From: VRUE01 sp963728365
Lineage (GTDB): Bacteria; Actinomycetota; Thermoleophilia; Solirubrobacterales; 70-9
Reading direction: 5' to 3'
Assembly (NCBI GenBank): GCA_963728365.1
Contig: CAVSJI010000001.1
Span: forward strand, 1,116,001-1,180,000
DNA: 64,000 nucleotides
Under the pieces are notes generated by a model that was not told the origin of the DNA, made no database searches, and worked only from the letters and a program-made list of their open reading frames with translations. Shown piece after piece: positions 49,187-56,300 of the stretch. The first letter of the stretch is position 1; every line of letters begins with the position of its first letter. The translations under genes were made by a program, and so were the position numbers.

Positions 49187-50152
49187 GGGGCGGGCGAGGC
49201 TGAGCGCGTAGTCGCCGGGCTGGTCCGTGAACCAGCCGTCCATCGTCATCCCGGCTTCCTCGTAGACGGCCTCGAGGCGCTCGCGGGTGAACTTGGAGGA
49301 GATCTCGGTGCGCATCTCCTCGCCGGGGGCGAAGCTGACGGTCAGGTCGAGCCCGTCGAGGCGCACCGTCTGCTCGGCGAGCGAGCGCAGGCGGATGTCC
49401 ATGCGCGCCTCGCCGGCGTCGAAGCGAGCGACGTGCTCGAAGCCGTCGAGGTCGAAATCGCCTCCAAGCTCGCGGTTGAGCACTTCGAGCACGTTCTTGT
49501 TGAACTCGGCGGTGACGCCCTCCGAGTCGTCGTAGGCGGCCTCGAGGCGGGCGCTGTCCTTGACCAGGTCGGTGCCGAGCAGCAGTCGGTCCCCGGGGCC
49601 CATCAGGGCAGCGAGGCGGCTGAGGAAGTCGCGGCGATCCGCCGGGTAGAGGTTGCCGATCGTGCCGCCGAGGAAGGCGACGAGGCGGCTGCCCTCGCCA
49701 TCGGGAATCCGCTCCAGGTGGTGCTCGAAGTCGCAGACCAGGCCGCGCACGGCAAGTCCCGGGTACTCCCCGACCAGCAACTCGGCGGTCTCGTGGGTGA
49801 TCTCCTCGGAGATGTCGACCGGGACGTAGGTGCGCAGGCAGCCGGCGTCGCGCATCGCGCTGAGCAGGTGACGGGTCTTCGAGGCGGAGCCCGAGCCAAG
49901 CTCGACCAGGGTGCGGGGGGCGCCGGCCGCGGCGATGATCTCGGCCGAGCGGCCGGCGAGGATCGAGCGCTCGGCGCGGGTCGGGTAGTACTCCTCGAGC
50001 TCGGTGATCCGCTCGAAGAGCTGCGAGCCGCGCTCGTCGTAGAAATACTTCGGGGCCAGCTCCTTGGGCTCGGCGAGCAGGCCGGCGCGCACGTCGGCGG
50101 CCATGTTGAGCGCCGTGTCGGCGTCGAGGTGGACCTCGATCGCGATCGTCAT
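49181..50152 (-). CDS. egtD: EgtD, L-histidine N-alpha-methyltransferase
   Basis: 323 residues, the length of mycobacterial EgtD. Landmarks: PKYFYDERGSQLFERITELEEYYPTRAE-type start (split), LVELGSGSASKTRHLL (motif I), YVPVDISEE, VCDFEHHLERIP, RLVAFLGGTIGNLYPADRRDFL and FNKNVLEVLNRELGGDF. It adds three methyl groups to histidine to give hercynine, the first step to ergothioneine. The start is the ATG at 50152, overlapping the egtB stop by 4 bases, so the two enzymes are made together. egtA, egtC and egtE are not in this window. Confidence 0.9.
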   Translation of the reverse strand: MTIAIEVHLDADTALNMAADVRAGLLAEPKELAPKYFYDERGSQLFERITELEEYYPTRAERSILAGRSAEIIAAAGAPRTLVELGSGSASKTRHLLSAMRDAGCLRTYVPVDISEEITHETAELLVGEYPGLAVRGLVCDFEHHLERIPDGEGSRLVAFLGGTIGNLYPADRRDFLSRLAALMGPGDRLLLGTDLVKDSARLEAAYDDSEGVTAEFNKNVLEVLNRELGGDFDLDGFEHVARFDAGEARMDIRLRSLAEQTVRLDGLDLTVSFAPGEEMRTEISSKFTRERLEAVYEEAGMTMDGWFTDQPGDYALSLARPS

Positions 50153-51261
50153 CCGTCGACGTCCTTGGCGAGGCGGACGCCGGCGAAGATCTGGCGCCGC
50201 TGGGGCAGGTCCCAGTTGCGGAAGCTTGGCCGAGCGACGTTCGGGTCGGTCGCCCAGGAGGCGCCGCGCAGGACCTTGTAGGTGTCGCCGAAGAAGACCT
50301 CCGAGTATTCGCGGTAGGGGAAGGCCTCGAAGCCGGGGTAGGCGAGGAAGTCGGAGTTGGTCCACTCCCAGCCCTGGCCGACGCCGTCGAGCTGCGGGCG
50401 CGCCGCCTCCCACTCGTGCTCGCTGGGGAGGCGCTTGCCGGCCCAGCGGGCGAAGGCGTCCGCCTCGTGCCACGAGACCTGGAGGACGGGGTGGTCCGGA
50501 TCGATCGGATCACTGCGCCCCATCCGCGTCAGCAGCCACCCCCCGGCGCCGTCGCGCTGCCAGTAGAGCGGCGGCTCGGCACCCGTCTCCTCCAGGTAGG
50601 CGATGTACGCGGCGTTGGTCACGGGGGTTCGATCGATCTCGAAGGCGGCCAGCTCGACCGCGTGGCGCGGGCGCTCGTTGTCGTAGGCGAAACCGCGAGC
50701 CGGGGCGCCGATCCGGTGCTCGCCGGCGGGCATCGAGACGCCGCCTGGAGCGCCCGGCGGGACGGGGCCAGGGCCGAACGGGCGCAGCGGCTCGTATCCG
50801 TCGACCATCTGAAGCAGCTGCAGCATCGTCTCGTTGTGCTGCTGCTCGTGGGCGATCAGCATCTCGTAGACGAAGCCGTCGCGCAGCAGCGGGGCGGGGG
50901 CGTCGGGGCCGATCTCGACCTCGTCGAGAACCTCGAGCGTGCGCTCGCGCACGTCGGCGAGGTAGGCGCGCAGCTCGGCGTCGCGCAGGATGGGGAGCTC
51001 GCCGCGCGTCCGGCGCGGGTTCTCGATCGCGTCGTAGAAGCGGCCGAGCTCGCCGTGCAGCGGCTCGCGCCTGCCGATCGTCTGCACCAGCCAGAGCTCC
51101 TCGAAGTTGGCGATGTGGCCGAGATCCCAGGCCAGCGGGCTGAGCAGCGGCGAGTAGACATGGTTGAGCTGCTCGTCGTCGAGCGGCTCGATCAGCTCCA
51201 ATGTGCGGAGCCTCGCCTCGGCGAGGCGTTCCCCGATCGCGCCCTTGGAGCTTTGCGTCAC
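50149..51261 (-). CDS. egtB: EgtB, hercynine sulfoxide synthase (non-haem iron)
   Basis: 370 residues. The N-terminal DinB-like domain holds the iron ligands: WDLGHIANFE (H49) and LIAHEQQHNETM (H138, H142). The C-terminal half is a formylglycine-generating-enzyme/lectin-like domain: VPPGAPGGVSMPAGEHRIGAP region, then VSWHEADAFARWAGKRLPSEHEWEAA and VLRGASWATDPNVARPSFRNWDLPQRR. It joins hercynine to cysteine or gamma-glutamylcysteine with O2. It is shorter than mycobacterial EgtB (about 430) and may use cysteine directly or gamma-Glu-Cys; the sequence alone does not decide. The upstream region carries a perfect 20-bp inverted repeat. Confidence 0.9.
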   Translation of the reverse strand: MTQSSKGAIGERLAEARLRTLELIEPLDDEQLNHVYSPLLSPLAWDLGHIANFEELWLVQTIGRREPLHGELGRFYDAIENPRRTRGELPILRDAELRAYLADVRERTLEVLDEVEIGPDAPAPLLRDGFVYEMLIAHEQQHNETMLQLLQMVDGYEPLRPFGPGPVPPGAPGGVSMPAGEHRIGAPARGFAYDNERPRHAVELAAFEIDRTPVTNAAYIAYLEETGAEPPLYWQRDGAGGWLLTRMGRSDPIDPDHPVLQVSWHEADAFARWAGKRLPSEHEWEAARPQLDGVGQGWEWTNSDFLAYPGFEAFPYREYSEVFFGDTYKVLRGASWATDPNVARPSFRNWDLPQRRQIFAGVRLAKDVDG

Positions 51262-51320
51262 CTCGGTGGCGATGTCAAAGACCCTAGCGAGGTCCGACCG
51301 CCGGGATGTAAACGCCCCGG

Positions 51321-51373
51321 GCGAACTGCATCAACTTCTCCTTCTGGCAGGTAGAGAAGTTGATGCAGTTCGC
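51321..51373. repeat. Perfect 20-bp inverted repeat between egtB and an SDR gene
   Basis: GCGAACTGCATCAACTTCTC (51321-51340) and its exact complement at 51354-51373 flank a 13-base loop. It lies in a 129-base divergent promoter region, 60 bases from egtB and 17 bases before the SDR gene. It could be a large operator or, as RNA, a leader hairpin for the SDR gene. No other copy is in the window. Confidence 0.85.
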
Positions 51374-51390
51374 GTGTAGGGTGCGCGGCC

Positions 51391-52158
51391 ATGCGAATCG
51401 AGGGTGCGAGCGCGCTGGTGGCCGGCGGGGCGTCGGGACTCGGCGAGGCGACGGCGCGGATGCTGGTCGCCGGTGGGGCGGCGGTGACGATCGCCGATCT
51501 CAACGCCGAGAAGGGTGCGGCGCTGGCCGAGGAGTTGGGGCCGAGCGCCGACTTCGTCGAGGCCGACGTAACCGATGAGGCATCGATGGCGGCGGCGGTC
51601 GAGCGGGCGGCGACGCATGACGACGGGCTGCGGATCTCGGTCTGCTGCGCGGGGATCGGCTGGGCCGAGAGGGTCGCCCACAAGGGCGGGCCGCACAACC
51701 TCGAATTCTTCTCCAACGTGGTCAAGGTCAACCTGATCGGGACCTTCAACGTGCTGCGGCTGGCGGCGGCGGCGATGAGCGACAACGAGCCCGACGCGGA
51801 GGGCGAGCGGGGCGTCTGCGTCAACACCGCCTCGATCGCCGCCTTCGACGGCCAGATCGGCCAGGTCGCCTACGCCGCCTCGAAGGGCGGCATCGTCGGC
51901 CTGACCCTGCCGGCCGCGCGCGACATGGCGGGACGGGGCGTACGGGTCGTGACCGTCGCTCCGGGCCTCTTCGACACGCCCCTGCTCGCCGCGCTGCCCG
52001 AGGAGGCGCGCGAGGCGCTCGGTGCAGGGATCCCCTTCCCGTCGCGGCTGGGGCGGCCCGAGGAGTACGCCCGCCTGGTCGGCCAGATCGTCGCCAACCC
52101 GATGCTCAACGGCGAGGTCATCCGCCTCGACGGCGCCCTGCGGATGCCGCCGAAGTAG
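51391..52158 (+). CDS. Short-chain dehydrogenase/reductase, HSD10-like
   Basis: 255 residues. Rossmann start SALVAGGASGLGEATARML (Gly motif), ADLNAEKGAALAEELG (acidic end of strand 2, so NAD preference), VNTASIAAFDGQIGQVAYAASKGG with catalytic Ser, Tyr and Lys, and PGLFDTPLLAALP. The sequence pattern, including NTASIAAFDGQIGQ, is that of type II 3-hydroxyacyl-CoA dehydrogenase (HSD10) and related fatty-acid or steroid dehydrogenases. It is monocistronic on the plus strand, 17 bases after the inverted repeat. The substrate is probably a short- or branched-chain hydroxyacyl-CoA, by family. Confidence 0.85.
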   Translation: MRIEGASALVAGGASGLGEATARMLVAGGAAVTIADLNAEKGAALAEELGPSADFVEADVTDEASMAAAVERAATHDDGLRISVCCAGIGWAERVAHKGGPHNLEFFSNVVKVNLIGTFNVLRLAAAAMSDNEPDAEGERGVCVNTASIAAFDGQIGQVAYAASKGGIVGLTLPAARDMAGRGVRVVTVAPGLFDTPLLAALPEEAREALGAGIPFPSRLGRPEEYARLVGQIVANPMLNGEVIRLDGALRMPPK

Positions 52159-52264
52159 CAGGCGAGCCAAGCGCGATTTCTGTGCATAGGATGCGTCGGC
52201 GGCGGGAGCCCTTCGGCATCGAGGAATTCCTTCAAGGTCTCGCCGAAGATTCCGCGTTTGGTTC

Positions 52265-53194
52265 TTAGTCGGTGCCTTCCGCCTCGGGGTCGCGCCAGAC
52301 CCGCTTGCGCCAGGGCGGATGAATCGTGAAGTGCGCATCGGTGGTTTCCGCAACCTGCTCCAAGGGAACGAGATGGATGCGGTGGCGCGGGGTGAGGCGT
52401 TCGATGCGGGGGATGCCGTCAGCGTTGCCGGCATGGCTGCCGCCGGAGACGAGCAGGACATTGGTCTCCGGCCCCCAGCCCCCGTGGGGGCGCGCGCCGA
52501 TCGCCTCGGCGGCGTCTCTGAGAAGGCCGATGCCGGCGTCCGAGCCCCAATTGGCCACGCCCTGGCCGTGGTTGTAGCCGTCGTGCGAGGAGGCCCGCTC
52601 GTCAATCGAGCCATCCGGCTTGACACGGAATTGGACCGATTCCCAATCATCCCGGTGATAGCCCTCGGCGCCGACGATCGGAATGTCGCGCAACGTGGCT
52701 GAATCTGCGTAGTAGAGCCAAAACTGCAGATACAGGTTGCCGGCCCGCTCGTCACCGCAATTCATGCCTTCGGCCTCGGAGTGCTGCACGGCATCGGGCC
52801 GACAGTCGATGACGTGGACAAAGGCCGTCACCGGCAACCCCATGTCGGTGCGCCGCACGTAACCGTGCTCAGCCGCGTCCCCGCAAGCGGTCCTCCGGCA
52901 ACGCCGGAAGTCCACCGGCACCGCCCGCGATCCCCGCTCGTAGAGGATCGAGGGCACGTGCTCCCGCACCAGCTTGCCGACTTCAGTGCCGTAGGTAGCG
53001 ATTAGCGCCGGCTCGTCCCCGCAATGGTCCGCCAGCGCCGCCGCACAGAGAATCCGCGAGCCCACCGCCCGCGCGAGTCCCGTGCCGGGAGCCCGCACCC
53101 CGGCCACAAGCAACCCTACAAGCGAAAGCGCAACAAGCGCCAGCAGCGCCACCCACTCCACCGCCGCCTGCCCAGTCTCCCCTCGCCACCTCAC
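52265..53194 (-). CDS. TadE/Flp-like anchored protein with Vps62-like domain
   Basis: 309 residues. The N-terminus RGETGQAAVEWVALLALVALSLVGLLV looks like a TadE/Flp-type prepilin segment (GQAAVEWV), so the protein may be processed and anchored with the rest outside. Residues about 75-290 contain the pattern LVREHVPSILYERGSR, then YLQFWLYYADS and YHRDDWESVQFRV with SSHDGYNHG, which resembles the Vps62/plant-type domain (HxGDWE and SxHG elements). Several Cys (CRRTACG, DCRPD, NCGDE) suit an extracellular location. The function is unknown. Confidence 0.6.
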   Translation of the reverse strand: MRWRGETGQAAVEWVALLALVALSLVGLLVAGVRAPGTGLARAVGSRILCAAALADHCGDEPALIATYGTEVGKLVREHVPSILYERGSRAVPVDFRRCRRTACGDAAEHGYVRRTDMGLPVTAFVHVIDCRPDAVQHSEAEGMNCGDERAGNLYLQFWLYYADSATLRDIPIVGAEGYHRDDWESVQFRVKPDGSIDERASSHDGYNHGQGVANWGSDAGIGLLRDAAEAIGARPHGGWGPETNVLLVSGGSHAGNADGIPRIERLTPRHRIHLVPLEQVAETTDAHFTIHPPWRKRVWRDPEAEGTD

Positions 53195-53234
53195 CTAACC
53201 CCAAGCCCCCAGCCCCCAAACCTCCCCCCACCCC

Positions 53235-53290
53235 GGGGACGTGCCGCAAGTTAGCGGCCCGTGGTGGTACCTAAGTTGCGGCACGTCCCC
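53235..53290. repeat. Palindromic repeat family 1, copy 5 (loop class A, reversed)
   Basis: Left arm GGGGACGTGCCGCAAGTTAG, loop GCGGCCCGTGGTGGTAC, right arm CTAAGTTGCGGCACGTCCCC. One mismatch in the stem. The right arm encodes the last six codons and the TAG stop of the DUF559 gene (RGRAAT-stop). Confidence 0.9.
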
Positions 53291-54209
53291 GCTGGAGGAG
53301 ATGGCGGAGCTGGGCGGCGACCTTGGCGGGCTCACGAGTCAGGCGACGGTGGGTGAGACGGATGACTGTGTACCCCGCGGCCTGCATCTCGGCGTCCCGG
53401 GCCCGGTCGCGCTCGAAGGCGGCTCGGTGACCGTGGAACTCGAAGCTGTCAGCCTCGACCATCAGCTTCTGATCGGGCCAGGAGGCATCGACCTCGCGAC
53501 CGAGGATGCTGACATTGGTCTCTGGCGCGGGAAGCCCGTATCGCTCGCAAAGGCGCACGACTCGATCCTCGAGCGGAGATTCGGTGCGCGGCGGCCGAAC
53601 ATCGTCCATGAGACGACGAAGGGGCTTGAGGCCGCGGCGGCCGCGGCCTCGGGCATAGACCTCCTCCAATGCGCCGATGTCCAAGAGATCGAGTCGGTCC
53701 GCCTCCTCGAACGCCCGGGAGAGTGTCTGCTCGTCGCCAACTTCAGCGACGTCGAGGAGAGTTCGAGCAACGGTCGTGACCGGTATTTCGTCGATGACGG
53801 TCTGCTCGTCTCTATGCACACCGCATTCGTGAACGACGATGCCGTCTCGGGTCCGGCCACGGGGCGCAAGGATTTCCGGCGTGCTCCACCGAATCAGACC
53901 CCACAGCGCAGCCGCGCTCCGGTGGCTGAGCAACGCGCCATCACCACCGGCCAGCACGGCGGCGGACCACTCGCCCCGCTGATCCATCCAATCTCGACCC
54001 AAGGCGTAGACGCCGCGATGCACTCGGTGTAGGCGTCCCGATTCAACGCGCCTCCGGATCGAGCGAGGTCCCAGCCCCAAGGCAAGGACCTGCGAATGGC
54101 TCACCACCCCATGCTGCCTACCGGCTAGCGCCGCCAGAGCACGCTCGCGCCGCGCTAGCGCTCCTCGACGTGCCGCTTCATGACGACGTGCCGCAACTTG
54201 AGTACCCAT
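53271..54209 (-). CDS. DUF559/Vsr-fold endonuclease-like protein with AbiEi-like N-terminus
   Basis: 312 residues from the ATG at 54209. Residues about 20-100 form the winged-helix module LARRERALAALAGRQHGVVSHSQ, LGLGPRSIRRRVESGRLHRVHRGVYALG, as in AbiEi-type regulators. Residues about 205-312 are a PD-(D/E)XK domain of the Vsr type: ESPLEDRVVRLC (Glu), REVDASWPDQKLMVEADS (Asp, Glu and Lys) and FERDRARDAEMQAAGYTVIRLTHRRL. The active site looks intact, so DNA cleavage or nicking is possible. The gene begins inside palindromic copy 6, which provides GAGGA and the ATG, and ends inside copy 5. Such genes are numerous in this bacterial class; the function is not established. Confidence 0.8.
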   Translation of the reverse strand: MGTQVAARRHEAARRGALARRERALAALAGRQHGVVSHSQVLALGLGPRSIRRRVESGRLHRVHRGVYALGRDWMDQRGEWSAAVLAGGDGALLSHRSAAALWGLIRWSTPEILAPRGRTRDGIVVHECGVHRDEQTVIDEIPVTTVARTLLDVAEVGDEQTLSRAFEEADRLDLLDIGALEEVYARGRGRRGLKPLRRLMDDVRPPRTESPLEDRVVRLCERYGLPAPETNVSILGREVDASWPDQKLMVEADSFEFHGHRAAFERDRARDAEMQAAGYTVIRLTHRRLTREPAKVAAQLRHLLQRGRAAT

Positions 54210-54237
54210 ACGGTCCTCTAAGTTGCGGCACGTCCCC
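54184..54237. repeat. Palindromic repeat family 1, copy 6 (loop class B)
   Basis: GACGTGCCGCAACTTGAGTACCCATACGGTCC in outline, then CTAAGTTGCGGCACGTCCCC. The first bases of the left arm are altered (GACGACGTG for GGGGACGTG). On the minus strand the loop reads GAGGACCGTATGGGTAC, which serves as ribosome binding site and start of the DUF559 gene. Confidence 0.85.
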
Positions 54238-54343
54238 GTTCGCCCCCCTGCGCTGGGGGAATTGGGCGGAGTTTGCGGGTTTTGCCGGAAGGTCTGTCTT
54301 GCCAGGACGTCGTGGCGACTCCTGTCCCGACAGCCCGTCCGTG

Positions 54344-54493
54344 GCGGGGGCTCTGGTCGTCCCTCGACGGAATGTCGCGTAGCGGCGATATGCAATCTGT
54401 CTTTTGCGCGGCGTCAAGCCGCGCTCACTGATTGGCGCTAAGGCCGCAGGCCGTGCGCCTCAATTCCCGGCGGGGGACGACCAGAGTCCCCGC
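54344..54493. other. 150-base structured element with 30-bp terminal inverted repeats
   Basis: GCGGGGGCTCTGGTCGTCCC (54344-54363) pairs with GGGACGACCAGAGTCCCCGC (54474-54493) with one G-T mismatch, and pairing continues inward (CTCGACGGAAT against ATTCCCGGCGG) to about 30 bp. Inside are further hairpins: GCGCGGC-GTCAA-GCCGCGC (54406-54424) and GGCGC...GGCC-GCA-GGCC...GCGCC (54434-54459). It ends 11 bases after the pntB stop. It could be a structured RNA, a long terminator or a MITE; no target duplication is visible. Confidence 0.6.
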
Positions 54494-54503
54494 TGGCAGA
54501 CGC

Positions 54504-55934
54504 CTAGAGGTTCTGGATCTCTGCCGCGATGTCGGCCGCGGCCTGCTTGGCGTCGGCGAAGAGCATCGAGGTGTTCGGCTCGTAGAAGAGGTCGTTGTCG
54601 ATGCCGGCGAAGCCGGGGCTGAGGGAGCGCTTGATCACGATCACCTGCTGGGCCTCGGAAACCTCGATGATCGGCATGCCGGCGATCGGGCTGTCGGGGT
54701 CGTTCTTGGCCGCCGGGTTGGTGACGTCGTTGGCGCCGACGACCACGGCCACGTCGGTGCGCGGCATCTCCGGATTGATCTCCTCCATCTCCTTGAGCTG
54801 CTCGTAGGGGACGTCGGCCTCGGCGAGGAGGACGTTCATGTGGCCGGGCATGCGGCCCGCCACCGGGTGGATCGCGTAGCTGACCGTGACGCCGCGCTTC
54901 TCCAGCTCGTCGGCGACCTCCTTGATCGCGTGCTGGGCCTGGGCGACGGCGAGGCCGTAGCCCGGCACGATCACCACCGAATCCGCGTAGGCGAGCTTGA
55001 TCGCCGCGTCCTGGGCGCCGATCGAGACGTGCGGGCGCTCCTCTCCCCCGCCCGCCGGACCGCCCGACGGGGCGCCGCCAAAGCCGGCGAAGAGAACGTT
55101 GGCGACCGAGCGGTTCATCGCGGTCGCCATCTCCATCGTCAGGATCGTGCCCGAAGAGCCGACCAGGGTGCCGGCGACGATCAGGGCGACGTTGTGCAGG
55201 GCGAAGCCGGCGGCCGCGGCGGAGAGGCCGGTGAAGGCGTTGAGCAGCGAGATCACGACCGGCATGTCGGCGCCGCCGATCGGCAGCACGACCAGGTTGC
55301 CGAGCAGCGCCGCGGCAAGCAGGATCGCGATGAAGAGGCCCTGCGAGGGATCGCCGTTGTTGACGGCGATGTCGACGCAGGCGGCGAGGATGCCGATCAG
55401 CAGCACGGCGTTGATCACCTGCTGGCCGGGCACGGCGAGGGGGCGGGTCGGGATCAAGTCCTGGAGCTTGGCGAAGGCGATGTTCGAGCCCCAGAAGGAG
55501 ACCGAGCCGACGACCGCGGCGAACAGGGTGGGGATCAGCTCTTCGAGCGGGATCGAGGCGATCTCGCCGGCGTTCAGGCCGCTGATCCCGTGGCGGATCT
55601 CCGACCAGGCGATCAGCGCCACGGCGCCGCCGCCGACGCCGTTGTAGAGGGCGACCATCTGCGGCATCTCGGTCATCTGCACGCGGATCGAGGCGACGAC
55701 GCCGACCGTGGTGCCGACCCCGAGGCCGAGCGCGATCAGGCCCCAGTTGCCGACCCCGTCGAGCAGCAGGGTGGTGACGACGGCGACCGCCATGCCGACC
55801 GCGGCGATCATGTTGCCGCGCTTGGCGGTCGTCGGGTGGGTGCCCTGGCGCACGCCGAGGATGAAGAGCGAGAAGGCGACGATGTAGAGCGCCGTGGCGG
55901 CGTCGCCGCCCGGCTTGAGCACGGCCTCGATCAT
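54504..55934 (-). CDS. pntB: NAD(P) transhydrogenase subunit beta (PntB)
   Basis: 476 residues. The first 270 residues hold about nine membrane helices of the proton channel (LYIVAFSLFILGVRQGTH, NMIAAVGMAVAVVTTLLL, IRVQMTEMPQMVALYNGVGGGA). The last 180 residues are the NADP-binding domain III: SVVIVPGYGLAVAQAQHAIKEVADELEKRG-type Rossmann start (split), IHPVAGRMPGHMNVLLAEADVPY, VVVGANDVTNPAA and VIVIKRSLSPGFAGIDNDLFY. It couples proton flow to hydride transfer from NADH to NADP+. The three genes are split as in Rhodospirillum rubrum. The ATG overlaps the stop of the small subunit by 4 bases. Confidence 0.95.
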   Translation of the reverse strand: MIEAVLKPGGDAATALYIVAFSLFILGVRQGTHPTTAKRGNMIAAVGMAVAVVTTLLLDGVGNWGLIALGLGVGTTVGVVASIRVQMTEMPQMVALYNGVGGGAVALIAWSEIRHGISGLNAGEIASIPLEELIPTLFAAVVGSVSFWGSNIAFAKLQDLIPTRPLAVPGQQVINAVLLIGILAACVDIAVNNGDPSQGLFIAILLAAALLGNLVVLPIGGADMPVVISLLNAFTGLSAAAAGFALHNVALIVAGTLVGSSGTILTMEMATAMNRSVANVLFAGFGGAPSGGPAGGGEERPHVSIGAQDAAIKLAYADSVVIVPGYGLAVAQAQHAIKEVADELEKRGVTVSYAIHPVAGRMPGHMNVLLAEADVPYEQLKEMEEINPEMPRTDVAVVVGANDVTNPAAKNDPDSPIAGMPIIEVSEAQQVIVIKRSLSPGFAGIDNDLFYEPNTSMLFADAKQAAADIAAEIQNL

Positions 55935-56233
55935 TTCTCGGCCTCGCCCTTGGGCTTGGGCTTTTTGGAGAACATGCCGAGCATCCGGTCGGTGACCATG
56001 AAGCCGCCGACGATGTTGATCGCGCCGAAGGCGATCGCGATCGTGCCGATCACGTACTCGAGCGGGTCGTTGGCGTAGCCGACGACGATCAGGCCGCCGA
56101 GCATGACGATGCCGTGGATCGCGTTGGTCTGCGACATCAGCGGCGTGTGCAGGGTCGTCGGCACCTTCGAGATCACCTCGAAGCCGACGAAGGCTGCGAG
56201 CACGAAGATCGTCACCTCGGTCATCACGCTCAT
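55931..56233 (-). CDS. pntAb: NAD(P) transhydrogenase subunit alpha part 2 (PntAb)
   Basis: 100 residues with three to four membrane helices (TIFVLAAFVGFEVISKVP, NAIHGIVMLGGLIVVGY, EYVIGTIAIAFGAINIVGG), then a basic tail. The segment TLHTPLMSQTNAIHGIV is the most conserved part of the family, at the proton channel. It lies between the soluble subunit and pntB; a family 2 palindrome separates it from the soluble subunit. Confidence 0.95.
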   Translation of the reverse strand: MSVMTEVTIFVLAAFVGFEVISKVPTTLHTPLMSQTNAIHGIVMLGGLIVVGYANDPLEYVIGTIAIAFGAINIVGGFMVTDRMLGMFSKKPKPKGEAEK

Positions 56234-56251
56234 AGCAGGCCCCCTCCCACC

Positions 56252-56298
56252 TTCCGGTGCGCTTTATCCGGGCATAGGGGGGAAAAGGCGCACCGGAA
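56252..56298. repeat. Palindromic repeat family 2, copy 2
   Basis: TTCCGGTGCGCTTTAT (from 56252) and AAAAGGCGCACCGGAA (to 56298), loop CCGGGCATAGGGGGG-like. Matches copy 1 at 43818-43866 in arms and in the CATAGG loop core. It lies between pntAa and pntAb, inside the operon, so transcripts carry it as a hairpin. Confidence 0.8.
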
Positions 56299-56300
56299 CG

